Of a stretch of DNA of 64,000 nucleotides, positions 12,265 through 25,200 are shown in pieces. Under the pieces are notes generated by a model, which saw nothing but the letters and a program-made list of their open reading frames with translations, had not been told where the DNA came from and did no database searches. The stretch is from assembly GCA_024509875.1 (NCBI GenBank), contig JAMPIV010022915.1:62001-126000 (forward strand). The letters run 5' to 3'. How positions within the stretch are numbered: position 1 is the first letter of the stretch; each line of letters opens with the position of its first letter. The DNA comes from Oreohelix idahoensis. Its lineage: Eukaryota > Mollusca > Gastropoda > Stylommatophora > Oreohelicidae. Both the position numbers and the translations under genes were made by a program.

Positions 12265-13165
12265 GTGATGCGCCAGACAACAGAGGGCAGTCCAAGAGGA
12301 ATTAGATGGGCAACATTTTCTACACTGGAAGACCTGGAATATGCAGATGACATTGCACTACTCGCGCATTCACATCAACACATTCAAGACAAAACCGATA
12401 GACTGAATAAGTATGGCCAGCAGGTTGGTCTGAACATCAATCTGAAGAAGAAAGAGGTCATGACACTAAATGTAGGCAATCCTGAGCCAATAACAAAAAG
12501 GAACCAGAAGTTAGAACAGACAGACACATTTACTTACCTAGGATGCATAGTAATACCTGACGGCGGAACAAGCAAGGACATTAACAACAGAATGAATGAA
12601 GCGAGAACAGCCTTTGCTATTCTCAAAGACATTTGGAAGTCTTCCCTGTACAGCACAAACACTAAATTAAGACTGTATGAGAGCTGTGTACTCTCTGTGC
12701 TTCTCTATGGTGCGGAATGTTGGAGAGTAACAGAGAAGGAAATGTCGAAACTGTCCTCCTTCCACACAACGTGCCTAAGGAAAATTATCCGAATCTTTTG
12801 GCCAAACACCATCAGCAACCAAGAACTACTTATTCGGAGTAACCAGGAGGACATGCACACCATCATAACTGGCAGACGCTGGAGTTGGATTGGCCACGTC
12901 CTCAGAAGGGACCCTGATATCATCACAAGAACAGCTATGCTATGGACCCCCGAGGGAAAGCGAAAGAGAGGCCGACCAAAAACAACTTGGCGGAGAACTG
13001 TGGAAGCCGAGATGCAAAGAATGAACCAGAGTTGGGGCAATGTACGAAGGCTGGCCGCCGACGGAGCAAAGTGGAATCAATTTGTTGTTGCCCTACAAGA
13101 CGCCACCAGGCGTGATGGCCGCTGACTGTTTTGGCGGTTGGCGGTTATGGATCAAAGAAGAAAGT
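12265..13165 (+). pseudogene. LINE reverse transcriptase, C-terminal half
   Basis: Resumes the interrupted LINE: MRQTTEG, then the catalytic YADDIALL box (about 12330-12355), the NLKKKEVM and TYLGC motifs (about 12440 and 12530), LLYGAECW (about 12700), WSWIGHVLRRD (about 12880) and KRKRGRPKTTW (about 12960), ending with a stop at 13125. This half is a single open frame, intact since before the insertion. A short GGCGG-rich 3' UTR follows. The first residues of the apparent ORF upstream of 12265 are LTR sequence. Confidence 0.9.
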
Positions 13166-13879
13166 AATCAGGTTAGCAAAAATAATAGAAGGAAGAAGTT
13201 AATACAATGATTGTAAGAAAAAAAAAAGAAATTGTTTACCCTCTCTCTCTCTCTGTCTTTCGCTCTTTTAGCTGTGGCCACAACAACACTCTTGCTTACC
13301 TAATGCTTGTGTAGACATCATTTGGAAAAATTACAATAGTATGACTATATTGTCAGCTGGGTTGCTCCAATCTGGCCCTATACCAGCCTTGATGTATAAT
13401 AATGACGAGGTGGTCGCCAGAGTTGGTAAGTTTAAGTTTCCCTGGATGAGTCTGGTGTCATTGCATTTGGTTATTGAAGCAAGACGTTCTCGGACGTTCA
13501 CAATTATAACAAGAAAGAAAATAGTTCTTATTTTGTCTAGCTTATAGGTGCTACGACTGTTATGCTATAAAGCTGCTAGTGATAAATCCTCTCGACTTTT
13601 CTCTGGGATGAGAGCTGGTTTTTAAACCAAAGCTTATCTTGAATAAAATTTACTTGGGAAAAAAGAAACGACTGTCAGTAGTCGAGGAAATGTTATGTTT
13701 ATTGCCGCAGTGGGCTGAAATTTAATACATAAATCTGGGTATTTGTAAGTTCCGTTTAGCTCAAGTTATAGGTTATATGCTTTCCGTAACTGAGTAACAT
13801 GCCCACAAATTAGAGAAAAACACGCTGGCCGCTGGTTTTGACCTAGCCTAGATTGGGAAGAAAAACAAACATTTAACCA
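13166..13879. other. Unassigned spacer with short CT tract
   Basis: Holds a CTCTCTCT run at about 13241-13256 and short open frames resembling nothing known. No structure recognised. Confidence 0.4.
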
Positions 13880-14380
13880 AAATACCAATCCTATGCTATC
13901 ACGCGTAAGGTGTGATCTCTTATATTCCCTCCGTCTCCTAATTAAATAAAAAGGCACACGGTATTTTAAGCTTATACTATCGCGCTTCGCTTAGCAATGT
14001 ACGGAGTTGGGTTTCAGGCATGTAGCCGCCCCCCTCCGACTTGGTAAACACTCAGCGCACAATGTCAGTTTTTAATTTTAATTAAGACTACGCCCTTAAC
14101 AATTATCGCCTGTCCTTACTAGTTAGTTTATTGTCGGCGTCTAACGGTTTTAACGCATGATATAACCGCTAGTCATTTAATAAAACTTTACACACAAAAA
14201 AATAAAATGCCCATACTACTCTGTCAATTTTATCCGTCACTCTTAACATTATACTTAAGTCAGCTAAGAAAATGGTTGATGGATTTTACATTACTGAACC
14301 CCTGGTACGAAAATATCTACGCGTTTACCTATTTTGCTAGTCTTAACGCTAGGGATAAAACTCTTAACACATTTAATTCT
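13880..14380 (+). repeat. Dispersed repeat D, copy 1
   Basis: Aligns by eye with 31470-32000: a shared CCCTCCG or CTCCGTC stretch, a CGCCCTT...TATCGCCTGTC block, TTGTCGGCGTCTA, TCAGCTAA and TTTTAACGCTAG near the end, in the same order. Noncoding and diverged. Origin unknown, possibly an old LTR. From 14381 to 15490 I see nothing assignable apart from a GAGTATAAATA motif near 14527. Confidence 0.55.
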
Positions 14381-15489
14381 TAAGCACAACTTAAATTATT
14401 ACCACAATCAGAAATGAATAATCTCCACGGAATTCCAATAATACACTTTCACAATGGCTCTTAGAATCGCGAGCTAGATTATCCAAAGAAATTCTGAGCG
14501 ACTAGATACTGACTTTTAGAGGACGGAGTATAAATACAGAAATTGTGTTATTTCACTAACGGATGTTATTTCTCACACCTACGGCGTTTTCAGGGGGAAT
14601 CGGCGAGCTGGCCTTCTAGATAAAAGATTCTCTATCAGCGAAGGTGGACGATATCAAAGACATACCCCACGGGCGGGCCTTCTAGATTATCCCCCCTTGG
14701 CGGTAGATCAGATGCTTAAGTTCCTGAAAATGTAAACATCAAAGGTACGGAAATAACGTTGTCGCCCTTGATTTCTTCAAACAAATAAACCTTTGTTCTA
14801 CGGGCGTCAGTCTAATTGACGATAACTGTCGAATCAGCTCGCGTGGGAACAGGTAAACGAATCGTGGCTTGCTGACTATTATCTGGCATGTTGTGAAATG
14901 TTAGGTAAACAACGTTAGCGCAATTGAGACGGGAAAGAATAGGCGAGGCTTTAGCGTTGCAAAACATAGATACTAATGAGGGAACGTGGTAGCCGGATTT
15001 AGGTAGACTATTTACATATACACGTCACAATGATGATGATGACTGGGCGGTGTCAATGCTATTTTGTGTGTGTGGTTTTTTTTCCTTGCCTTTATTACAT
15101 TAAGATTGTGTAATTCCCAAGGATGTGACAAGGGAATCGCAAACGGTATAGCGCCAAATATCTAGAGGAAGCTATATAATCCCGGAAATTGTTTGTATAT
15201 TGTGCTGCGAGGTAACTCCTGAAACAGATTCTACTTGGGCAGTTTTCACGAATAAAAAAAAAATAACTGATGTGAAAATTGCTGAGAGTAACAAATGTTA
15301 GAATGTCAACAAGATATGCTTGAAGAAAATGGAAGAAATGGAAAATAGACACATGAAGAAACCTGACATACTTCACAGTTGTGAATATAAAAACGTTTAG
15401 TAAAATCAGGATATATCTTTAGCATTGCCGGAACGCATATGTTGCAGAAGAATAATATTATTATATATTAATAATAGTGATATAGATAG

Positions 15490-16612
15490 AAAAATAATTA
15501 TGATCATTTTTGAGAGATTATTTTAAGAAACCATGGACAGACAACTGAGAAATAGGTAGGTTTCCAAGAACAGATCCTTTACAGACCAGAAAGCCATCAC
15601 CTTACATTGGTATGTATGGATCATTACAAGTTTAGGCAGAGAATCACTTCGAAATTCATGAGGTGCTGTGGAATCCCCCAGAGGTTAATTAATTTAATAA
15701 AGAAAATATATGAAGACATAAGATGCATAGTTATTCATAATGAACAGCTTGCAGAACCCTTTAAGATGATAAATGTTGTGAGGCAACGATTTCTCGTATC
15801 ATTGTTTCGTTTCTTCCTTATCATGGATTGGGCTATAAAAACAGCAACATCACATGTCAGAAACAGAATTCTACGTAACTGGACAAATAAACTCGAAGAT
15901 TTAGATTGTGCCCATGACCTCATCCTTCTGCCCCATAAACCGATACCTGATGCAAGATTTAATGAGAATACTAAATGAGAGGTCACAATAGTTGGGTTGA
16001 GAACATTCGAGGAGAAAATACAAAAGATTGTGACAACAAATGCAGCAAGTAAACGCTATAAAGCAAGCGGAAAAACATCTCAAGAAGATGTAGACTCATA
16101 CATATCCTGGCAGCACCATAGACCAAGGAACACCAGGCCAACACAGCAGCTAAGTGCTAATATCATGGGCAGTTATGACTGGATGAGGCTACTACATAGA
16201 CAACATTAGAGGAACGGACAGTGTTTTCAACATCAGAATGCAGACAACTAGAGGGTTTGTCAATGTCTTATGAAATATATGGGAACAAACATAATAAAAT
16301 CCAATAAATATAAATAAGAATTTTCAATTCAAATGTCCTATTATACGGCTGTTGAGCATGGGCAACAACACAAACTACAACCAAGACATTACAGACTTTC
16401 ACAATTACGAGTATGTCTTAACTCAGATGAGAAGCGTTAATAAGTTGTAATATATGTGGAAGTGAGAGAGACAAATTCAATCAGTTGTAATATATGTGGA
16501 AGTGAGAGAGACAAACTCAATCAAATACAAGTGGAAAAAGAAGGGAGAAATGGCGTTATCTGTGGGGAGAACACTCGACAAGGAAACCAGCTGATAGCAT
16601 TATAATGCAACC
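15490..16612 (+). pseudogene. Decayed LINE RT (second copy), 5' part
   Basis: RT-like sequence: RCCGIPQRLINLIKKIYED (about 15660), NVVRQ followed by LVSLFRFFLIMDWA (about 15770-15830), LEDLDCAHDLILLPH (about 15890), where the YADD/FADD catalytic box reads CAHD, so an Asp is gone. Later pieces (about 16010-16180, 16330-16440, 16530-16612) match the RT C-terminal region in changing frames; the last reads RKPADSIIMQPLFL and is cut by the insertion at 16625. Homologous to the craniofacial-development-protein-2-like class, diverged from the LINE at 1500-13165. Confidence 0.75.
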
Positions 16613-16624
16613 ATTATTCTTGAA
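16613..16624. repeat. Target-site duplication ATTATTCTTGAA, left copy
   Basis: The same 12 bases occur at 18412-18423, directly after the (TTGA)n tail of the inserted LINE. The coding sense of the host LINE (PLFL, then NP) continues across the right copy. Confidence 0.75.
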
Positions 16625-16632
16625 ATAGTGGG

Positions 16633-16633
<1 letters not shown>

Positions 16634-16725
<92 letters not shown>
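16634..16725. repeat. (AC)n microsatellite
   Basis: About 92 bp of perfect AC dinucleotides. Confidence 0.95.
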
Positions 16726-16728
<3 letters not shown>

Positions 16729-16874
16729 AAGGAAACTGTCAATGTGGAACGAACGAACTTTATTTTCAAAGGGTTAAAAATTGGGCACGCAGGCCCGTCT
16801 TACATAAATCTAAACCATTCATAGAGTAAATTAGAACTCACTTGAAACAAAATCAGATTATTGTGGCATATAAT

Positions 16875-16922
16875 AAGAACTCGTGAAGGTAGAAGGGGAA
16901 CGACTAAGTAAGTAAGTAAGAA
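16875..16922 (+). mobile_element. LINE 3' terminus fragment with (AGTA)n tail
   Basis: Reads GGTAGAAGGGGAACGACTAA followed by AGTA repeats, the same as the 3' end of the LINE fragment at 36735-37016. A truncated member of that family. Confidence 0.6.
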
Positions 16923-17104
16923 ATATTGGAAATCTGATGTTGAATGACTAGGGACTTCGTGTGTTGTCAGCGTAAGCGGACAATTTTTGCAGAGGTGAGC
17001 GGCTTTAAGTCCCAAGCAGATACTGCCACTATACCAGATCCAGCTTTATGGGGTGGGTAATCAGTTTCCTTCCTCACTGTCTTGCCTCAAGACTCGAGCA
17101 GAAT

Positions 17105-17334
17105 CAGATAGACTAGATAGATAGACAGACAGATAGACTAGATAGATAGATAGACAGATAGACTAGATAGATAGACAGACAGACAGATAGATAGACTAGA
17201 TAGATAGATAGACAGACAGATAGACTAGATAGATAGACAGACAGATAGACTAGATAGATAGACAGACAGACAGATAGACTAGATAGATAGACAGACAGAT
17301 AGACTAGACTAGATAGACAGACAGACAGATAGAC

Positions 17335-17422
<88 letters not shown>

Positions 17423-18087
17423 CAGATAGACTAGATAGATAGACAGACAGATAGACTAGATAGATAGACAGATAGACTAGATAGACAGACAGACAGATAG
17501 ACTAGACTAGATAGACAGACAGATAGACTAGATAGATAGATAGACAGACAGATAGAATAGATAGATAGACAGACAGATAGACTAAATAGATAGACAGACA
17601 GACATATAGACTAGATAGACAGACAGATAGACTAGACTAGATAGACAGACAGACAGATAGACTAGATAGATAGATAGACAGACAGACAGATAGACTAGAT
17701 AGATAGACAGATAGACAGACAGATAGACTAGATAGATAGACAGACAGACTAGATAGACAAATAGACAGACAGACAGATAGACTAGATAGATAGACAGACA
17801 GACAGATAGACTAGACTAGATAGACTAGATAGATAGATAGACAGACAGACAGATAGACTAGATAAATAGACAGACATATAGACTAAATAGATAGACAGAC
17901 AGACTAGATAGATAGACAGACAGACAGATAGACTAGACTAGATAGACAGACATACAGATAGACTAGATAGATAGATAGACAGACAGATAGACTAGACTAG
18001 ATAGAGAGACAGACAGATAGACTAGATAGATAGACTAGATAGATAGACTAGATAGATAGACTAGATAGATAGACAGACAGACAGATA
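17105..18087. repeat. Compound GATA/GACA/CTAGATA microsatellite array
   Basis: Nearly 1 kb of interspersed GATA, GACA and GACTAGATA words with a pure GATA core at about 17337-17420. The recurring higher-order unit is roughly AGACAGACAGATAGACTAGATAG with variable internal copy numbers. Confidence 0.95.
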
Positions 18088-18089
18088 AC

Positions 18090-18362
18090 TGATGCCAAGA
18101 ACCAGACAAACGCCAGTGAAACAAGAGATGAGAAGAAGACGCTGGAGATGGATAGGACATACATTGAAGAAACCTGTTGATAGCATTACAAGGCAGTCCT
18201 TGTTCTGGAATCTCCAGGGAAAGAGAGGCAGAGGTAGACCAAAAAACACATGGAGAAAAGAACTGGAGACAGAAATATTTTGAGGAAAACAAGGAAAGAA
18301 CTTGAGCACGTGACAAGATGACTTGACATGCGTTTGTTGAAGGCCTATGCTCCTTAGAGTGC

Positions 18363-18411
<49 letters not shown>
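18090..18411 (+). pseudogene. LINE RT C-terminal fragment with (TTGA)n tail
   Basis: Encodes RRRRWRWIGHTLKKP and GKRGRGRPKNTWRKE (18120-18260), the conserved C-terminal region of this LINE class, then a 3' UTR containing AAGGCCTATGCTCC and a (TTGA)n tail (18363-18411). The 5' part is missing. The array at 17105-18087 abuts its 5' side. Directly followed by the target duplication. Confidence 0.8.
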
Positions 18412-18414
<3 letters not shown>

Positions 18415-18595
18415 ATTCTTGAATCCCTAAAGTAAAAGAAACAGCGGAAACTCAAAAACTGAGAAGGGAATGGAAGGAGGACCTAAAGCGGATAAAGAAG
18501 ACATGGACGGAGAGTGAACCAATAGCGCAAGGCAGGATGGGTTAGGGTGAACAGTTGAAGGCCTGTACCATCCAAGGAGCTGAAGTATGTTGATC
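18412..18595 (+). pseudogene. Second LINE, 3' remainder after the insertion
   Basis: After the right target duplication the host LINE resumes: residues LFLNP, an in-frame stop, then in a shifted frame RREWKEDLKRIKKTW and the 3' UTR text AAGGCCTGTACCATCCAAGG. It corresponds to the same C-terminal region and tail found intact elsewhere in the class. Confidence 0.65.
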
Positions 18596-18613
18596 ATGTT
18601 TACAATAATTCTT

Positions 18614-18781
18614 GTAAGCTTTACTCGATATCGATATTATATATAGAACTGAGCTGTAAGCTTTACTCGATATCGATATTATATATAGAACTGTGCTGTA
18701 AGCTTTACTCGATATCGATATTATATATAGAACTGTGCTGTAAGCTTTACTCGATATCGATATTATATATAGAACTGAGCT
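18614..18781 (+). repeat. 42-bp tandem repeat, four near-identical copies
   Basis: Units start at 18614, 18656, 18698 and 18740. Each has GTAAGCTTTACTCG, the palindrome ATATCGATAT and TATATATAGAACTG. Copies differ at only one or two sites, so the array is recent. Confidence 0.9.
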
Positions 18782-19020
18782 AATCACGGGCGTGTTTCAT
18801 TCATTCTTTCTCTTTTATTTTTATTTTTTGGTTTGGTGTTAAAGACTATCTTCATTGCACACGGACAAATCCATCAGTTCTTCGATCTCCTCCCTTAGAT
18901 CACACAAGTAGGATCTCAGCACAGTGCAGAAACTCCGTAGCACTGGCGAGAATCCCAATGTCTGTATATAGGAATCACACATTCTATAAATGTATTTGGT
19001 GAGTAAGTTTCTAATTTTTA

Positions 19021-19312
19021 TTTTTTTTTTTACCGGCGTAGCGGCCTTATGGCCTACTCTTTACGGTTTCCAACTGCCGGGGGATTTTTAACGTGCGTAA
19101 CTTGCACACGGGATCTCCTATTTTTTCGCCCTTATGCGAGAAAGCTAGTCATCCGATCTCACTACCAATGAGACCAAGGGGAGAGTATGACATCATTAGG
19201 AGCTCTGGTTCTGAAAAAAAAAATTTCCTTAAATTAAATTCCCTCACCTTGGAATATAACCTGGTACCTCTAGAATTCGAGGGTGACGCCAAACCTCTTA
19301 GCCACTCCGATC
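19021..19312 (-). mobile_element. tRNA-headed SINE
   Basis: On the minus strand, starting near 19312: GGAGTGGCTAAGAGG contains an RNA polymerase III A-box-like TGGCTAAGAGG (19294-19304), and GGTTATATTCC (19251-19261) is a degenerate B box about 33 bp downstream, the spacing of tRNA genes. A body of about 220 bp follows and ends in an 11-bp A run (T run at 19021-19031 on the plus strand). The head is most like a tRNA with a TGGC-type A box; the source tRNA is not assignable. No target duplication recognised. Confidence 0.6.
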
Positions 19313-19338
19313 CACCCCCCCCCCCCCCCCCCCCCCCC
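19313..19338. repeat. Poly-C tract
   Basis: About 24 consecutive C at the 5' side of the SINE. From 19340 to 19935 I see no further structure. Confidence 0.9.
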
Positions 19339-19932
19339 TCCATTTTTTCATGAATAGTAGAAGAAACAAAAATATATAAGGGCTGAAACGATAGAGCAGA
19401 AACCGATCTACAAATAAAATAATAAAAACCAAGCAGTTAATTATTGTGGTCAGTTTAAGTAAAGAAGTATACACTGATGAAAATGCTTGCTCTGTCTGGA
19501 AGTAGCGCAATGGCGAAGAGAGACGACAAATGACGATCAATACCGAGTGAAAGTCCTCATGGGAAGTATTGAAAGCGAGAGAAACAGAGATACACGGATC
19601 TTTCTAATATGAAGCAAGCTTTGCCTGTCGTCTGCTCAAATTAAAACACGGATTCTTGCATCTACCGATTCGCGTATTTTCCCGCGAGAATTCGTATTAG
19701 ATGTGCCACTTCCTTGTTCCAGGATTATTTGTTGCTGTTTGCTAAAGCAGTGCTTGATGACTCGCGAGTGAAGATTTACTGTTTTTAAAGGTGTGAAAAT
19801 TTATTGTTTCGTTATTGGGTGAACAAATTTTGTTTTGTTTCGTTTATGGCTAGTGGTACATATTTAAATGTTGTCTTAGTGAAAATAAAACACACGGACA
19901 CATTCTCAGGCAAGCAAACACACACATGTTCA

Positions 19933-21298
<1,366 letters not shown>

Positions 21299-21620
21299 AT
21301 TTTTTTTTTTTTTTACCAAAGTGGTAGAAACCAAATTATATTACCTGGAAACATGAGACAAAGTTACTTCGCATTTTCTAAATTTTAGTACTAAGCGAGG
21401 ACAAAGGTTTATTTTTACAATTCTGAAGCACCGACATACCATAAGTCAAAGCGAATGAATGCATAAATCCGCTTTTTCAATAAATAAAAAAAAACATACA
21501 TTCACATGAATTGAATACATATTTGACAAAAAGCAACCTGTTTTTTTTTTTGTTTTTTTTAACCAAAGCGGTAGAAACCAAATTATGTTACGTGGCAACA
21601 TGTGACAAAATTACTTCCAT
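21299..21620. repeat. Diverged direct duplication with poly-T and ACCAAAG..GGTAGAAACC
   Basis: The block T-rich, ACCAAAGTGGTAGAAACCAA, ATTACCTGGAAACATGAGACAAAGTTACTT at about 21305-21370 recurs with changes at about 21560-21620. No coding. Confidence 0.55.
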
Positions 21621-21770
21621 TTAAACTGTCCTTCAACGATCATAACTATTTAATAATTTTGTTTTCTGCAAAAACTAAAGTTTTTACTATAAAATAACAA
21701 AAATAATTGCAACGGAAAAAAGCGACTATCGAGTTTGTTTGTATTTTATATATGTTGATACAGTAGTTTT

Positions 21771-21965
21771 ACAATTTAAATTCGTTTGACCACACATTTT
21801 AAAAATGCTGTAAGAAAAAATACTTTAAAAACCATGTTAGATTTTCATTCAGATTAAACACGCACAGTGGACAATTTAAATTCGTTTGACCACGTATTTT
21901 AAAAATGCTGTAAAAAGTACTTTAAACAACGTTAGATTTTCATTCAGATTAATCACGCACAGTGG
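21771..21965. repeat. 100-bp tandem duplication
   Basis: ACAATTTAAATTCGTTTGACCAC begins at 21771 and again at 21871; the second copy is a few bases shorter. Both end CACGCACAGTGG. Confidence 0.85.
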
Positions 21966-22269
21966 ATGTTGATCGTCACAGAATATTTTTTATTTTTTTT
22001 ATTAAAGTGTTTGCTACTTTTCTTTGTAGCACGCCCCTTTCAACCATCTACCATGTACATGGAGCTGTTGGTTATATCAGGACGTGTTTCCTTTATTGTA
22101 ATATGTTTTTGTGTGTATTTATTTTATACTACATTATCTCTAGTAGGTATTTTCCTTGTGTAGTTATAGCCTAGTTCAAAATGGCTTTTTTATCCAAAAT
22201 ATGATATTTTCTAAGCTGGTATGTTTTTAATTTTCACTGGACGGTTTATTTGGTTAATCTGTATGTATC

Positions 22270-25200
22270 TGGGGGGAGTCTTTCACCAGTGTGGACTACT
22301 GGCCTTATTTATTTTTTATATGTTAGCTTTAGTTTTTGTAATAAAGTGTTTTATTAACTTTTGCACTTATAAAGGTGTCTTTGTGCCTATGAGATTTTCT
22401 ACACTCATTTCTACCTTGTGGTTACTACAGTATGTCTTAATGTTTTGCCTCTGCTGGTCATATTTTTTGCAGTCCACCAGAAAGTGTCTAATTGTGTTTG
22501 GTTATTGACACTCTTCACATGTGGGTTCCTCAATCATGAAATATCCCGTTCCAAGCTTGATCCTCAGCAATTTTTTATTAATTGGTATGTTTAGTTCATC
22601 TTGTATTTGATATTTTTTGCTTGGTTCTTTTAGGATTTTATATGAGTGTCTTGCTTTTTTACTTTGGTCCCATGCTGTTATCCACTCTTTAGTTATTGCT
22701 TGGGAAATTAAGCTCTTAATTTCAAACTTCCCTAAGCCTGCTTCAATTTTGTTATGGCTAGTTCTTCCCCTTTTGGCTTCTTTGTCTGCAAGCTCATTTC
22801 CTGCTATCCCCACATGTGATGGTATCCATGTTAGTGTTGCACAGCATCCTATAGTGTGCAGATATGTATTAACCTGTAGTATTTCCTCTATAATATATGG
22901 CCTGGTACATTCACTTCTGTTTCTGATAGCTAATACTGATGAAAGGGAATCTGTTAGAATGGTTACTTTATTTGGTGGGTTTTCTGCAGATATTTCTAAA
23001 GCTTTTAGAATTGTCACTAATTATGCTGTAAAGATGGATTTATTACCTGTTACTTCGTATCTTTTATAAATTTTTTAATTTTGGTATTGCTATTCCTGCT
23101 CCTAATTGTCCTTCTTCATCTTTTGACCCATCTGTATATATAGTTAGGCTATTACTCATATACCGTTCTATGTACTCTAGTGCTTTACTTTTTGCTGAGA
23201 TTATGTCGTTAGATGTGCTTATGATCTTTGATAAGTGGGAGTCAGTTTCTGGCACTTTTAATTCCCATGGTGGGATCTTTGCTTTATACTGTGCACTACT
23301 GTTTATCATATTAAATAGGTTTGGGTGTTGATCCACTTCATCCATCGTTTTCCACTCTTACGGGTGTCTATTATGGTTTAATGGAATGTAGTCTATGTAC
23401 TGGTTACCCCTATGAAAGGTTTTGTATGCTGGGTGAGTTGGATCTTTTGCCACTCTTGTCCAGTAGCTGAATCTCAGTTCTTTTCTCCTTAGCTCCAGTG
23501 GTATAATGCCTAGCACTACTTCTAATGCCTCTGCTGATGTTCCCTTTGAGGCACCTGCTATTATTGACAGTGCCTGGTTTTGGACTGTGTCTAGTTTTTT
23601 CTTATTGCTCGGGGCGGCTGATGCATAGACAACACTGGCATAGTCAAGTTTGCCCCTAATAAATGATTTATAGAAGGTTAACATTGTCTTATTGCAGGCT
23701 CCCCAACCACTTCCTTTCATATATTTTAGCATGTTGATAAGTCCCCTACTGCTTTGCACTAATAGGTCTATGTGTTTGTTCCAGTTTAGTTGCTGGTCTA
23801 GTACCATACCAAGAAATCTAGTTGATTTTGCTTTGCATACTTTTTGCTCATTAATGCTTATGTCAATTATATTATTTTTAATTACACGCCCTCTACTGAA
23901 GATCATTCCTATGGTTTTTTTTTTACGTTTAGATTAAATCCCCACTTGTGCATCCAGTCAGATACTTTATCTATTTGTTTTTGTACTGTTTTATAGAGGA
24001 ATGAGAGGTTTCTTCCCGTTCTCCATATCGCAGCGTCATCTGCAAACTGAGATAGGTTGTTTTTTAGGTCTTTAAACTCGTCGCCTAGGTCGTTGACCAT
24101 AATCGTAAATATAGATGGTGATATTACGGATCCCTGTGGGATTCCATTCTGTTGTTCATACATCTCAGATCTATCATTGTTTATTTGTACCGTGAAGTAT
24201 CTATCCTGCAGGAAGTTTTCTAAATAATTGTAAGTTCTGCCTACTATATCTAGTTTCCTGATCTTATAAAGTGCACCCTCCCTCCAACACTCATCATATG
24301 CTCCTGCCACATCGAGGAATATTGCTACTGTCTTTTCATTCCTTTTGAAGCCTGTTTTAACATCATGTTCCAGCCTCAACAGTTGCTCTATTGTACTATG
24401 TTGGCTTCTAAAGCCTGCCTGGGTTGGACTGTACAAATTATGCTTTTCTGGAGGAAATTTTAGTCTGCTGTTGACTATTGTTTCTAGAATTTTTCCTAGA
24501 TGCGATGTTAACGATATTGGCCTGTATGAGCTGACATCATGTGTTTCCTTATCTGGCTTTAGTATGGGGATGACTACTGCTGTCTTCCATGAACATGGTA
24601 TTTTTCCTGTGTGCCAGATTTTGTTGTAGAGGGATGCAATCACCCTTAGAGTTGTATTTGGTACCTTTTTGAGGATTTCATAGCTCAGAATGTCTTTCCC
24701 AGAGGTGGTATTGGTTTTTCCTGCTAAAGCTCTTTCTATTTCATCTACTGTAATATCTGCATTTAAATAATTAGCATCCTGTGTGGTGTCCATATTTTCT
24801 TCTTTTAATTTTTCTAGCAGTGTTTTCGCCTGTTTATTTCTGTCTTATCTAGACTGTCTATTGAACTAACCGGATAGAAGTATTTAGCTAGTATGTTGGC
24901 TTTTTCTCTATCTGTTCCAGCTCTTTCTGGTATTTTAATTGTTGGGATTTTAAATTTCTTGTTGTTTTCTCCTTTAATTGCTTTTTTAGTTTTCTCCAAA
25001 CTGTAGTTACTTGTGATCTATGGTTTAATGTTTGACAAAATGTTCTCCAACTCTTTTCTTTAGCTCTGAATATTAATTTATTTGTTTCATTTCTTATTTT
25101 TTTATAGTTTGTGTAATTCTCTTCGGTTTTGGTTTTTCTATACTTTATCAGGGCCTTCTCCCTCAATTTCAGTTGTTCTGAACATCTGTCTGTCCACTGT

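Larger units (their letters stand above)
1500..13165 (+). mobile_element. Decayed LINE (RTE/craniofacial-development-protein-2-like), split by an LTR element
   Basis: A non-LTR retrotransposon with an APE-type endonuclease (1509-2642), linker (2617-3075), reverse transcriptase fingers and palm (about 3060-3657) and the rest of the RT plus C-terminal region (12265-13125). The gypsy-like element at 3658-12264 sits inside the RT; deleting it and one GTGAT restores an uninterrupted reading from the AIDW residues into MRQTTEG. Independently of that insertion the ORF carries several frameshifts, so the copy was or became dead. The 3' end is near 13165, after a TGGCGGTTGGCGG stretch. I could not define the 5' end or target duplications. 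Confidence 0.85.
16625..18411 (+). mobile_element. Composite insertion in the LINE, ending in a LINE 3' tail
   Basis: About 1.8 kb between the two copies of ATTATTCTTGAA. Contents in order: (AC)n, about 370 bp of unique sequence with a fragment of another LINE 3' end, a GATA/GACA array, then a LINE 3' end (18090-18411) with (TTGA)n tail. The 12-bp duplication and tail fit target-primed insertion of a 5'-truncated LINE; the microsatellites probably expanded inside it. Confidence 0.65.

Noticed and set aside
18542..18787. Repetitive Ser/Ile-rich protein on the minus strand
   Set aside because: Translation of the 42-bp tandem repeat.
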